DNA of 64,000 nt, taken from positions 9,254,277 through 9,318,276 of the forward strand of contig JABACO010000012.1 in assembly GCA_013339895.1 (NCBI GenBank), read 5' to 3'. Below are positions 1 through 10,977 of this stretch, piece by piece. This stretch comes from Ephydatia muelleri. Taxonomy: Eukaryota; Porifera; Demospongiae; Spongillida; Spongillidae. Under the pieces are notes generated by a model. That model was not told where the DNA came from and made no database searches. It saw only the letters and a list, made by a program, of their open reading frames with translations. Position 1 is the stretch's first letter; each line of letters starts with the position of its first letter. The translations under genes were made by a program, and so were the position numbers.

Positions 1-371
1 AGTAAGACGAAGTTAACTTCAGGAACAAAATTGGAAGGTAAGCATACTACGGTAGTGATCGGGAGGCATGTGGCAATATGTATATACGAACCTGAAGTGG
101 TGACGCGTTTTCTTTCACCACGAACCAGCGGAGCGTATTTCATGAATAATCGATACAAGTTGTGGTTTCATTCGTACATGTATATATACCTGGTACATGA
201 TAATTACCATATAGAGCAAGTACCCGGTGTTGTAGAGTGTGTGGACAGAGGCTGTGGAAATCCAAAGCAAAGCAAAAGATCAGGTATGAATGCAATGCAT
301 TCACAACTGATCTGAAAATAGCTTTTTGACATAACACTTCTGGGGGGTGATGTCAACACACATCCTGCTGC
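1..371. other. No supported gene at the left edge
   Basis: Only short open frames with no recognisable motif are present on either strand. I see no RNA gene, and no repeat of note. Confidence 0.5.
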
Positions 372-713
372 TTGCTCTGTAAGCATTTGATGGAGAAAAC
401 AATATGTGCCATAATGAAGGGGGTGCATCACAAGTGTACAGTCAGTGTATATCAGTGGCACAAACATACATTTCATCAATGCAAGGTACAACAATGTACT
501 TGTGAACAATACAATAGTATGATATCATGGTGTGAGCACTCGTGCATGTGGATGGGTGGACACATGAAAAGGCCAAAAGTAGAAAGCGTTCGCCAGGCAC
601 CTAATGCACTAATAGCTCCTCTTCAGAAGATTGTCTCTCCACCAGCTTATTGCATGAGCCTAGTCCACCTTTGGCCAGCGTGAACAACCTGTTGATCTTA
701 GAGAAGTTGAAGT

Positions 714-2300
714 GTGCCTGTGTTCCAACGTTTTTTCACAGTCACTAGAATTGATGTGTGCAGTTCACTGGTATGCACCAAGTGCCTCACAGAGTACATA
801 GCAGCATCTGGCGCTGTGAGTTGTCCCTGTTGCTCAGACGATGATCCGTCACATGTCAGACCAGCATCAAATGCAATACTCCTCTGCTGCTATCAGATGT
901 TAGAAGACATTGTGCTGGTTGCAACAGGGACATTAGAAATGGTGATTATGAGGGGCATGAGTGTGTACCCTGAGGAGGAGAGGCAAGCTGCTGAGCTGCT
1001 GAATAGAGCCATCTCTACCAGTTCCGACAAAATTGTTGTAGCTTGCTACAGGAAGGAAGTGTTTTGACTGGTACTGAGGTTACATAATATCTACCCTCAC
1101 CATAGCCAATGACATTCACAAGTCACCAAAGCCAAGCAACAAACCACAGCCGCCTGCTCAAGGACCAGCTGCTCTAAAATGCATAGAATACGAAGTATTG
1201 TCAGTGGAGAAGCATCTGTCCTCATCCAAACAGAAGTTCTCACCTTCAGTGATGAAGAGTGACAATGTTTGTTGGCTAGCTACTGCAAGCATCGCATCAT
1301 CCATTGAGATTGGTCCAGCTCAGGTATTGGCAATAAAGGCTGGTCTTGCTATACCTTGGAATAAATTGAGACTTCTAAGACGTTATGATATCATAAATGT
1401 ATGCAGCAAAGGTAACTCACTCAGGTGGCTTGAATTCATCTGGCTGGTGAGGAAAGGATGTGTCGCATCTCCAGCCACATTGTGGGTGATAACCTCAAAG
1501 GAAAGAGATGAAATCAAAGGAGCTCCTTTACTTTACGTTCCCCATCTGGTAGATAAGGTTGTCCACTTCTTAAATGAAAAAGAAAGGTAAGAGTGAAATA
1601 CAAATGCTCTTACTTTTAAAAGCATGGTTGCGATGCTGGCAGGCTTACCTGGCATGAAGGGTTTATACCAGCCAGTGAAGGTGGATTCCAAGGCTATTCT
1701 GGCCTTTTACCATATCCTGAAGCAACAGTCTCCATTCAAATGCATCTCCTGGAGGATCATGCAGTACAGTGGGCAAATACCTACCATGCTGGCTTCAGCC
1801 TTTTAGGAGAACAGGGGGCTGAATTGATTCATGCCAAGTTTAATAGACATGGCTTGGTATTTGCTCCAATCTGCTGTGCATAGTTAAAGAACATCTATTA
1901 AGCATTGAACCACAACTGGTAGCTGCCATCCCTCCTCCAGCTAAGACAGTAAAGAATATTTAGCTATGTGATGCAGCTCACTTTGGAGTGTTTAATAACA
2001 TTCTGTCAAAATAATAAACATCCACTTGCAACAGTTCCAACCCCCAAAAGACGCCAAAATGGCGGATTTTCTAAAGGCTTGAAAACTACTTCAGAAAATG
2101 CGTCACCGTTAGCTTGTACCAAAAACAGATACAGCATTCTATTAACCTTACCGTGATAGTTTGGGTCAGTTCTATCTCGGTTCCTGAGCGTCGTTATCGT
2201 CGTTTGAACACGCGAGGTCGGCGATCACCGCTTGAAAGTCAATTGCTTCGAAGCGCCAGAGCTGACAGACAACAAACGTCAGGCCACGTGATTTATGCTT
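714..2300 (+). pseudogene. Decayed ORF with RAG1-like RING finger and following domain
   Basis: The open frame at 714-1067 contains a half RING-type motif, SSLVCTKCLTEY followed by VSCPCC, which resembles the RING finger of RAG1-like proteins common in cnidarian and sponge genomes. The frame at 1198-1590 (motifs IPWNKLRLLRR and LYVPHLVDKVVHFL) and the short piece at 1624-1806 look like the next domains of the same kind of multicopy protein, whose function is unknown to me. The pieces lie in the same direction but are cut by stops and frame changes, so this reads as a degraded copy, probably mobile or retro-duplicated. I see no RAG1 catalytic core. The family assignment is from memory of similar proteins and is moderate at best. 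Confidence 0.4.
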
Positions 2301-2568
2301 AAAATAAAGGTCAGAGGTGTTTGTCACTTCTAGCATGGCTTTTAGGTGTTAATGCGTTTTACGAACTTAGTAACATAGCTGGTTCTAAAGGACATCGGTT
2401 GTCATGTTCGTTGCTATGGGGCATGTAAACCATTTCAATTTTTCGGGGCGGAGGGCCTACTTTCCACGCGTTCAATGAGAGCAAACCGCCGTGAACACCG
2501 CACTGAATTAAACACAATTGCGTTGATTTGCTGCTTGCGGAAAGTGCTACATGTAAACGCTACGAAGC

Positions 2569-2570
<2 letters not shown>

Positions 2571-2599
<29 letters not shown>
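2571..2599. repeat. Poly(G) tract, 29 bp
   Basis: An uninterrupted run of 29 G on the plus strand, between the RING remnant and the retroelement. It is one of more than ten such G/C homopolymers in the window. Confidence 0.95.
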
Positions 2600-2600
<1 letters not shown>

Positions 2601-2841
2601 GCATTCACATATTCAGGCCCCCAGTCATGAAATAGCCACCACGCCACTGATCACCAACCCTTGCCGCTAGCTCTATAGCGTGGACGTTGCTACCGTCAAT
2701 AAGAATTTTACTCGTGTCTTTGTCAAGCACAGACCAGCAGTTTCCCTACCTTGCCCAGTTTCCTCATGTCGTGAACAAGTTCTTCCATCTATGTGGAAAA
2801 TTCACATGTAAAGACATGCCTCTGGTGCTCTCCCAGGCAAG

Positions 2842-5560
2842 ATGCCACAAGAATGCCTTTCCCTCAATCAGTATACTGTCTGTTCTAATTGTTCCACACT
2901 GGTAGCCATCTCACATGCTCATGCTCACATTTCTCATTGCTCTGGCAACAGTTCATCTATCTCGGACAGACATGCTGCTACTACAAGTATTCCAGATGTA
3001 AATACGGATCATGTGCACCCTTCATTTGACGATATTTTCTCCACATCATTTCCCACTATCAAGCACATCCCTGTTTGTGCCCGCCAGGCTGTTGGAAGAG
3101 TCCTTCTAAGTATTTTGCAGTCTATCATTTTCAGTGAGTCAATTATTGCTTGGAAAAAATTGTTTATGTTCCCAAAGTGCATATTGTATTGCAGTCAATG
3201 CAGGGGTCGATCATTTAAACTAACAGACATGTGAACTGTGGGATACTGGCCATGAGTTGCAACTTTGGAACAATGCAATTTCAAGAAGTACTGCTTATTC
3301 TAAGAAAGCATCCAAAAGGAGTTGTACCGGTAGTCAGCAACAGCTAGAAAGGAATCATGTTGCCATTAGCAGAAGAAGGGCTATTTGGTAAAGCATGCCA
3401 TATGCTTACATCATCTGGCATTGCTGACAACAATGAGGAAACTTGGAAGCTTTTGAAAACAAAGCATCCTTATGTTCCCATCCCATCACCCCCTACATCT
3501 GTACCATCTCAATCTTCTGTTGACCTGTTGCCATCTGACCTTAATATTCTTGCTGTTCTACTTTCATTTCCGAAAGATACTTCTTGTGGACCTTCTGGTT
3601 TACGAGTCCAACATCTATTAGGCGCCTCTGAAGCTTCATTGCCAACCTGTTGTCTGCACTCAAGGCGGTAATGAACATACTGGCTTCTGGGAGAGCTCTT
3701 CCGGAAATAGCTGAGTATCTTGCAGGTGCAACTGTGATTGCTCTTAAGAAACCCATGGGAAATGATATTCATCCTATTGCTGTCGGTGAAGTGTTGTGTA
3801 GATTAACAAGCAAGTGTCTCTGTGCTGTTGTGAAATCTAAAGCCGGTGAATATTTCAGTCCTTACCAATATGGTGTTGTTTGCCCAAATGGAGTAGGATC
3901 ATTCACTATGTTCATGTATCGATGATCATTGGTTTGATGAAGATTTTACTGTTGCCAATGTTGATCTACGCAATGCATTTAACTTGGTGTCTCGAAATGC
4001 TGTGCTAGAAAACTGTGCTGAGTTTTTCCCAGAACTTTTCCCATGGACACTCTGGTGTTATGGAGTACATCCAAAACTGTAGCATCCTATGGACATGCTC
4101 CACTCAGCTACTGGTGTTCAACAGGGTGATCCACTTGGACCACTCTTAATTTCACTTGTGCTGCATCGACTGATCCTGAAGATTGTGGAGGATGACCTGT
4201 CTGGAGATTTACTATTCAATAAGTGGTACCTTGATGATGGAACCCTTGCTGGAACATTGCTCTGTCAAAATTGCACTGGATCTCATCTCATCACTGGGCC
4301 CTTCTCTTGGTTTTTACATCAACTTTGCAAAATGTGAGGTGTTTGGTAAGGAAGATTTATCAGTTTTCCCATGTGAGATCACTAAGCGGTCTCATACTCC
4401 TCACCTTGAAACCTTAGGTGCCCCAATAGGTAATGAGATTTTCTGTAACAACTTTTTGGCCCCTAAACAGTCAAATGTATCCTTCCTTCTCCACTAATTA
4501 CAGGGGTTGGAGAACCCACAGGTTGCATTTTGCAAGTTGACCCACATTTCACGTGTAACACCTCCAATTTTAATAAAGCCATCACTGTCTCTATTTGATG
4601 ATAGCGTTCATCAGAGTGTTTGGCCCTCAATCTGTCACCACAAAGTTATGGTTGGAAGCAAGCCTGCTTAAGTCTCAGCAGAGGAGGTCTTGGCTTAAGT
4701 CTCAGCAGAGGAGGTCTTGGCTTAAGATCCGTAGCTGTTCATTCCACTGCTACATACCTAGGCTCAATTAGCTCATCTTCCCCATATTTGGTGTCCAGCC
4801 ATTATGTTATAGATGCTATTAACCTCTTCAATCTCCAGGTTTCTGCAGAGGATACACTATCCATTCCTTTACCAATCAAGTCTCATCTTCAGCATGAACT
4901 ATCACAACGAATTGGAGAATTGCCAATTCAGTGCACTATACGACTCTGGCAGCCTGGCTGATCGCGCTCGTATACTCTCCATTTCGTCTGTGCATGCCTC
5001 CTCATGGCTACAGGTAGTCCCCTCCCCTAGGTTGGGGTTCGACTTGGCTCCCATTGAAATGCAGTGGAGCATCAAATGGTGGCTTGGTCTGCCGCTAACA
5101 CCAAAAGGAGGGGTATGTACTTACTGTCCTGACAAAGCTCTGGATGCGTGCACCATGCAGTTACCTGCAAATTTGGGGGAGATGTAGTGGCTCGCCATAA
5201 CACTCTACGTAATATTATATTTGAATTTTGCAAAAGAGCTCTGTCGAACCCAAAGCTGGAAGCTGGTGCTGGTTTGGGTCATGAAAGGAGGCTAACAAGG
5301 CCTGCAAATAAACTCATTCCAAACTGGTCCACTAGTGATAAGCCTGCAACCATTGATGTGTCCATCACTTCTCCAGTTAAATCAAGTATTTTGTCCGAAG
5401 CGGGTGTGGTTGCAGGGGCAGCAGCTAGACAGACAGAGGAGAGAAAGCACACATGTAGTGATCCGATCTGCTCCGAACTGGGTTGGAAGTGTGTTCCACT
5501 AGTGGTGGAGACATTTGGTGCATGAGGAAAAACAGCAGGCCAGTTTTTTGCACAACTAGC
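2842..5560 (+). mobile_element. Degenerate non-LTR retroelement with RT and nuclease-like tail
   Basis: Successive frames in the same direction form one broken polyprotein. At 2842-2950 there is a Cys/His finger (CSNC followed by HAHISHC). At 3060-3190 is the pre-RT region with AWKKLFMFPKCIL. The reverse transcriptase runs from about 3510 to 4480, including GVQQGDPLGP at about 4113-4142 and the catalytic-type YLDD box at about 4227-4238. The C-terminal part at 5148-5525 has HHAVTCK, the RHN motif and PATIDVSITSP, the restriction-enzyme-like region seen in this family of sponge and cnidarian elements. Frameshifts and stops break it at least at about 3240, 3670, 3925, 4337, 4500 and 4960, and a 33-bp segment is doubled at about 4667-4724. 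It is a dead copy. I saw no target-site duplication or poly(A) tail. Confidence 0.75.
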
Positions 5561-5934
5561 AGTACGACTAGCGGCACAAAGAAACTCCACAAAGGCTACC
5601 ATGCTAATTCCATCTATGGCAGATTAAGTCTCCTATTAGTTCAAGCCATGCTTTCATCGCAAGGTCAATTTCTGAAGCTACAACAATGGACCTGCTTGAG
5701 GGTTAGGGTAGATTTGTGCATGGCCTTTTGTAATAATGTGTATTTTAAAACAACAAAAGAAATATGTTGTTTTTAAACAGAAATGTTTAATAAGAGATTT
5801 TAATTTTAATTTTGTATTATTCTTAATTGACCCAATTAATCCTTGATCCAGCCGAGTTTGTTCATTAGAAACATGCACAGTATTACTTAGTATAAATGTC
5901 AATTTAATTTGTTCAGGGGCTTTCGCATCTGCAC
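5561..5934. other. AT-rich spacer without a gene
   Basis: Mostly AT-rich sequence after the retroelement remnant. It may include the decayed 3' end of that element; nothing else is supported. Confidence 0.4.
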
Positions 5935-6470
5935 CCTACACCTGCCTGGTTTCCATCAGACCTTATACATCTGCCTGGTGTCCATCAGACCTGCTACACC
6001 TACTTGGTTTCCATCAGACCTTATACATCTGCCTGTTGCCTCATACACCTCCCCTGGTGTTCATCAGACCTCATACACCTGCCTGGTGTTCATCAGACCT
6101 CATACACCTCCCCTGGTGTTCATCAGACCTTATACACCTCCCCTGGTGTCCATCAGACCTCCTACACCTGCCTGGTGTTCATCAGACCTCATACACCTCC
6201 CCTGGTGTTCATCAGACCTCATACACCTACCTGGTGTTCATCAGATCTCATACACCTCCCCTGGTGTTCATCAGACCTTATACACCTCCCCTGGTGTCCA
6301 TCAGACCTCATACACCTGCCTGGTGTTCATCAGACCTCATACACCTCCCCTGGTGTTCATCAGACCTTATACACCGGCCTGGTGTTCATCAGACCTCATA
6401 CACCTCCCCTGGTGTTCATCAGACCTCATACACCTCCCTGGTGTCCATAGACCTCATACACCTGCCTTGC
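5935..6470. repeat. 30-bp minisatellite, copy 1 of duplicated segment
   Basis: About 17 units of a 30-bp repeat with core TGGTGTTCATCAGACCTCAT and small point differences between units. The long plus-strand frames through it are artefacts of the 30-bp period. The same repeat, with about eight units, begins the second segment copy at 10626, so the array length changed after duplication. It lies just downstream (3') of the first RMDN gene. Confidence 0.9.
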
Positions 6471-6578
6471 CCCCAAAATCATATAACGTAATGTCAGTAT
6501 TACATAACACAGTGCCACAGAGCACACTGAACATGAAGCAGTAACCAACACCACACATAGCCACTCGTCATAGCATCT

Positions 6579-8916
6579 TTATAGTTTTGCTAACATGGCG
6601 GCTGCCTCACGCATCGCCTTTGAGAGAGAAATGGTTATGCAAGGTGCACCTCACTGTGGCCTCAGTAGACACACCCACACAAGTTCACACCACACACCTA
6701 CACACCACACTCCACTGTATAAACCCCACTCTGCACACCGTCCTTTCTACACACCTCCACATACCTCCACTCTACACACCTCCACTCCACTCTACACACA
6801 TCCACACCACACACCTCCTCCACTCACTACACACTATAAGTACACACCACACACCACCACACCACACCACACCACACCACACCACACCACACCACACCCA
6901 CACCACACCACACCACACCACACCACACCACACCACACCACACCTCCCACACCACACCACCCACACCACACCATACCACACCTCCACTCCATACCACACT
7001 CTAGCACCTCACTACACACTACACACCTCCACACCAGCACACCACACATGTACACACCTCCACATCCTTTGGGTCCTCTGACTTTACGCTTGCAGCCTTT
7101 GATAGCCACTCCTTTGCATCCGTCTTCTTCCCCAACTGAGAGTAAGTCTTGCCAAGGTACAGCCAGTTAGAGACATAGAACCCTGGTTGTACTGGGGAGG
7201 GGGAGGAGGAGGGGAACTAGATGTAGGGGTGTGGCCATCGATGTGCATACCTTGCTCTGCCTTTACAAAATGACCCAAAGCCTGTGGAGTGAAGGTATGG
7301 GTGTATGAGTGAGGTGTGTGTGTGTGAATGTGTTTGAGTGGAGGTTGGGTATGCACGAGTGAAGGTGTAGGTGTACATGAGTGAAGGTGTAGGTGTACAT
7401 GAGTGAAGGTGTAGGTGTACATGAGTGAAGGTGCAGGTGTACATGAGTGAAGGTGCGGGTGTGCATGAGTGAAGGTGTGGGTGTGCATGTGTGAAGGGTG
7501 TGGGTGTACATGAGTGAAGGTGTGGGTGTGCATGTGTGAAGGGTGTGGGTGTACATGAGTGAAGGTGTGGGTGTGCATGTGTGGAGGGTGTGGGTGTGCA
7601 TGAGTGGAGGGGATGTGATGTGTTACATGGTAGGAGAAAACAAAGACTGCAGTGAATGTCAGCATCCTGAACGGCACATTGCAAAGCACATATTTCTTAA
7701 CCTACACACATGTACACACACCACACACACCCATACACAGACACACACTCACAAGGGTGATATGCCTAGGAGTCCTTTAATTGGAGCAACGAGCAGTGAA
7801 GGCTTTGAGGTCTATTCTAGTGATGCAACACATATTTTGCTCTGTTGTTGGCGTGCATGTGTGAAGTGGAGGACCAGATGTAGCATTTCAGTAAGATACT
7901 TTATCCTGATAGAGTTGTATGAAACTAAACATGTGGTACTAATACCATCTTGATATGCTGCCATATCATTTAACATTTCAGTTGAATTAAGGTTAGAGTA
8001 AAAATAATTATTTGACAAGATTAACACTTAACCTCTAATGATGTCATGCTTGCTCTCAGATGATATATTATCAGCCCATGACCTTCAATGATGCATGATC
8101 TCTGATGATAAACAAAAAGAGTCACAGACCCACCTCATCATAGCTTGAGGTTGGAGGTGTGGCTAGTGCCGCCTTGGCAAGCTTGCGTTGAAGCCAAGGC
8201 ATTTCGGCTATGTTATAGCACCTAAGTGAGGTAGAGGAGAGGTGTGGAGAAACGGAAGTTGAGGAATTGCAAAGGCATTGCAATGTGTTATATATCCACC
8301 CTCTTTGACAACAGATTAACTCACCACACTCCTAGCAGGTGGTAGCTAGTTGGGTCATTGGGATTGCACTCCACTGCTTTCTGCAACAAAGGCAAGTCAA
8401 GCACATAAAAAGGAGTGGCTTGCGTGGAAGAAGGAAGGGGAGGGGATGAGGGAGGGGGAGGGATAGTCTCGTCCCCAGACACATTTACGTAAGCATTATC
8501 GCATACTTTTCGAAGCATTATACATTACATGTATGCGATAATACTTACGTAAGTGAGACTGGGAACGAGACTAGGGAGAGCAATCCGCGCGCACTGTGGA
8601 CAACCAGAAATTTTAATGGTGCACGGTAATTAATATTTATGAGACACGAACGTAGCAATACATTCGGTGGTTAATTGGCTGCATGATACTGCCTAGCCTT
8701 TTGCTCACCAAGAAGTGATCACGGACGGTGTAGGCATTCTCTATCTTCGTTTTGCTTCCTTCGAAGTCGCTCGACCAGCCCAAAACAATTCCCATCCACT
8801 GAGCGGGGTGTCATATAGAGCAATGCATTAACCCGAGGCATACATATGCACACACATGTACACACGTCCGCACACACATGCACACACACACAACATGCAC
8901 ACACACACACACACAT

Positions 8917-8949
<33 letters not shown>

Positions 8950-9239
8950 GGCATAAGCGGTACCTTGTGGGCGGAGCAACTGCGCTCATCTGCTGCGACA
9001 GCCTTCTTGGCTGCCTCGAGAGCCTCGACGGACAGTTGCTTGGCAACGCCCTGGTCTTTGGTGAAGAACTTCCCGATCGTGTACTGCAATCGAGCAAGTC
9101 GCCACTGGACCTCGGCATTGTCCGATCGGCTGCTGTACGGTTTGAGGAGAGGAAGGGCTTCTGGAGACTTGCCTGTAGCGAATAGTTCGTCCACCTGCGC
9201 AAAAATGGCCTTCAGTTGGTCCTGATCAGCAGATGCCAT
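6579..9239 (-). CDS. RMDN: RMDN-family TPR protein, copy 1
   Basis: Regulator of microtubule dynamics (RMDN/FAM82) family: TPR-like cytosolic proteins that associate with microtubules; human RMDN3 also acts at ER-mitochondria contacts. Seven exons fit in phase: 9239-8964, 8798-8709, 8380-8325, 8221-8134, 7281-7251, 7182-7058 and 6617-6579, giving 234 residues. The start is the only Met that opens exon 1, which has the KSPEALPLLKPY helix pair. Family signatures follow in order: SDFEGSKTKIENAY, then AVECNPNDPTSYHLLG, AEMPWLQRKLAKAA, YLGKTYSQLGKK and the short last exon ending MLAKL. No N-terminal membrane anchor is encoded, so this is the bare helical domain, shorter than human RMDN1 (about 314 residues). 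The turn usually written VDPN before FYxxN is missing at the exon 5/6 joint. Introns hold CA-type microsatellites and a MITE. The downstream duplicate at 10978-13107 is also intact. Confidence 0.88.
6840..6990. repeat. ACACC pentamer array in last intron of RMDN copy 1
   Basis: A nearly pure array of the five-base unit ACACC inside a wider CACAC-rich intron. The second gene copy has only a few units at the equivalent place (about 11220-11270), so the array expanded or contracted after the duplication. Confidence 0.9.
7325..7612. repeat. 22-24 bp minisatellite in intron 4 of RMDN copy 1
   Basis: About a dozen units with core GTGAAGGTGTGGGTGTGCAT. The second gene copy keeps only two or three units at 11565-11635, which accounts for much of the length difference between the copies. 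Confidence 0.85.
8466..8571. mobile_element. 106-bp MITE with long terminal inverted repeats and TA target duplication
   Basis: The two ends are inverted copies of each other over about 41 bp. The left arm starts GTCTCGTCCCCAGAC and runs to TTATCGCATAC; the right arm reads the same on the other strand with a few changes. A loop of about 24 bp lies between. TA dinucleotides flank the element at 8464-8465 and 8572-8573, the target-site duplication of Tc1/mariner-type transposases. The equivalent intron of RMDN copy 2 lacks the hairpin. It has no coding capacity, so it was moved by a transposase from elsewhere. Confidence 0.8.
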
Positions 9240-10625
9240 TCTGACCCAAAATCTTATAATACAATATCTGCAATCACGACTCGATCTTTATAGGGAAGGA
9301 CTTGGGGAGTCGAGGTGAGAAAGGATACATGTGCTTACAACTAGTATGTTTTGGCGTATAATAATTCGCATCAGTTGGCAATTCTCACTGTACTACATGT
9401 AAACTGTTAAATGCTGCACCCCCAGGTCCGTTACTATAGCTCTGCACAATTTTGTCGGTGGAGAGGTGACATGTTGGGTGAGGGTTCTTTTTTCGGATTT
9501 GAACTAAATGATGCAGTTTTGCTAAGGTGGTCTCGTTCACATTATCGCCTATAATATAATATAATGCTGGCCAAAAGCTTTGTCTTGAGTGAAGGCAACA
9601 TAGCACATCACCACGACACGCTCCCTAATCCAGTGGATACTGAAATTGGCTTGATGATAAAAGATGGGAGCATCTCAAAGCGCTAGCTGCATGGTCACTT
9701 TGTGTGTGGGTTACTCCATGCATGTGACCCAAATGATGGTGGAGGCATTAGCAAAGTTACTGTTTCAGTTTCATCAGAGATAAGAATGGTTTCATTTTGA
9801 CTCAGGACATAAGTTCATGTCAGATGGATGGTACAGTGTACAATATAAGAAGCTGTAGTGGTTCGGTTGCCTGCATTCCTTGCTCAGGCTTAACACTATG
9901 AACAGTTGGACCACTCCAGGTCTTTGCAGCGAATGAAGGAAGAAAATCAGCTGAGAGTCGAGTTTGTTGCATTTTGCATGATGGTGTAGTAGTGCACACA
10001 TATGGCAGCTTAGGCAGGCATATGTACAACCAAACTGTATCCATGGTTCAATTTCCACCTCTCAATGCCCCAATTGCACTGCACAAGGCTGGTGTACATC
10101 CTTGATTGGGGGAAAGGGTTGAAATTCTGAGTATACAGCAGCTCTTTGCATTAGGTGAATTGAACACCAAACTTGTCTCCACACTAACAGTGTTGGCCCA
10201 TAGCCTTGGTTATAAGAAAGAGTGAATATGAAAGTGAGAAGGGGAAGGAAGAGAGGAGATAGAGGCGGATAGGAGAGGAGGAGGAGGAGGGGAGGAGGAG
10301 GAGGGGGAGGAGGAGGGGAGGAGGAAGGGAGGAGGAGGGGAGGAGGAGGGGAGGAGGAAGGGAGGAGGAGGGGAGGAGGGGAGGAGGAGGGGAGGAGGAG
10401 GGGAGGAGGAGGGAGATAGAGGAGATGGGAGATGGAGGAGGGAGGGGGAGACGGAGGAGGAGGAGAGGAGATAGGTGTATTGCTTGATATAGTGTTTTAC
10501 CCTCAGAATAACAGCAACACCATTTTTCCTTCAGTTTATTATTCAGTGTGTGATGCAGTTCAGCAGCAGGGACATACTTTCATGCTTGTGTAGTCAGGTG
10601 ATTGTGTACAGTCAAATGATAGACT
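9240..10625. other. Spacer between the two RMDN segment copies
   Basis: No gene is supported. The stretch 10225-10475 is purine-only DNA built on GAGGAGG units. It includes the likely promoter of RMDN copy 1 (just right of 9239) and the 3' flank of copy 2. Confidence 0.5.
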
Positions 10626-10865
10626 TGCTTGGTGCCCATCAGACCTTATACACCTCCCCTGGTGTTCATCAGACCTTATACACCTGCCTGGTGTTCATCA
10701 GACCTCATACACCTCCCCTGGTGTCCATCAGACCTTATACACCTGCCTGGTGTTCATCAGACCTTATACACCTCCCCTGGTGTTCATCAGACCTTATACA
10801 CCTCCCCTGGTGTCCATCAGACCTCATACACCTGCCTGGTGTCCATCAGACCTCATACACCGGCC
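10626..10865. repeat. 30-bp minisatellite, copy 2 of duplicated segment
   Basis: The same 30-bp unit as at 5935-6470, with about eight units. It marks the left end of the second copy of the duplicated segment. Confidence 0.9.
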
Positions 10866-10977
10866 TTGCCCCCAAAATCATATAACGTAATGTCAGTATT
10901 ACATAACACAGTGCCACAGAGCACACTGAACACGAAGCAGTAACCAACACCACACATAGCCACTCGTCATAGCATCT

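Noticed and set aside
5909..6544. Overlapping plus-strand frames of up to 211 residues with LIHLPGVHQ-type repeats
   Set aside because: They are open only because the 30-bp minisatellite has no stop in several frames; three frames are open at once and there is no splice or start context.
6587..7170. His/Thr-rich frames starting MAAASRIAF
   Set aside because: They run antisense to the last exon and last introns of the RMDN gene through an ACACC array.
10225..10475. Purine-rich tract considered as a regulatory island
   Set aside because: Simple GAGGAGG low-complexity DNA with no motif that I can assign.
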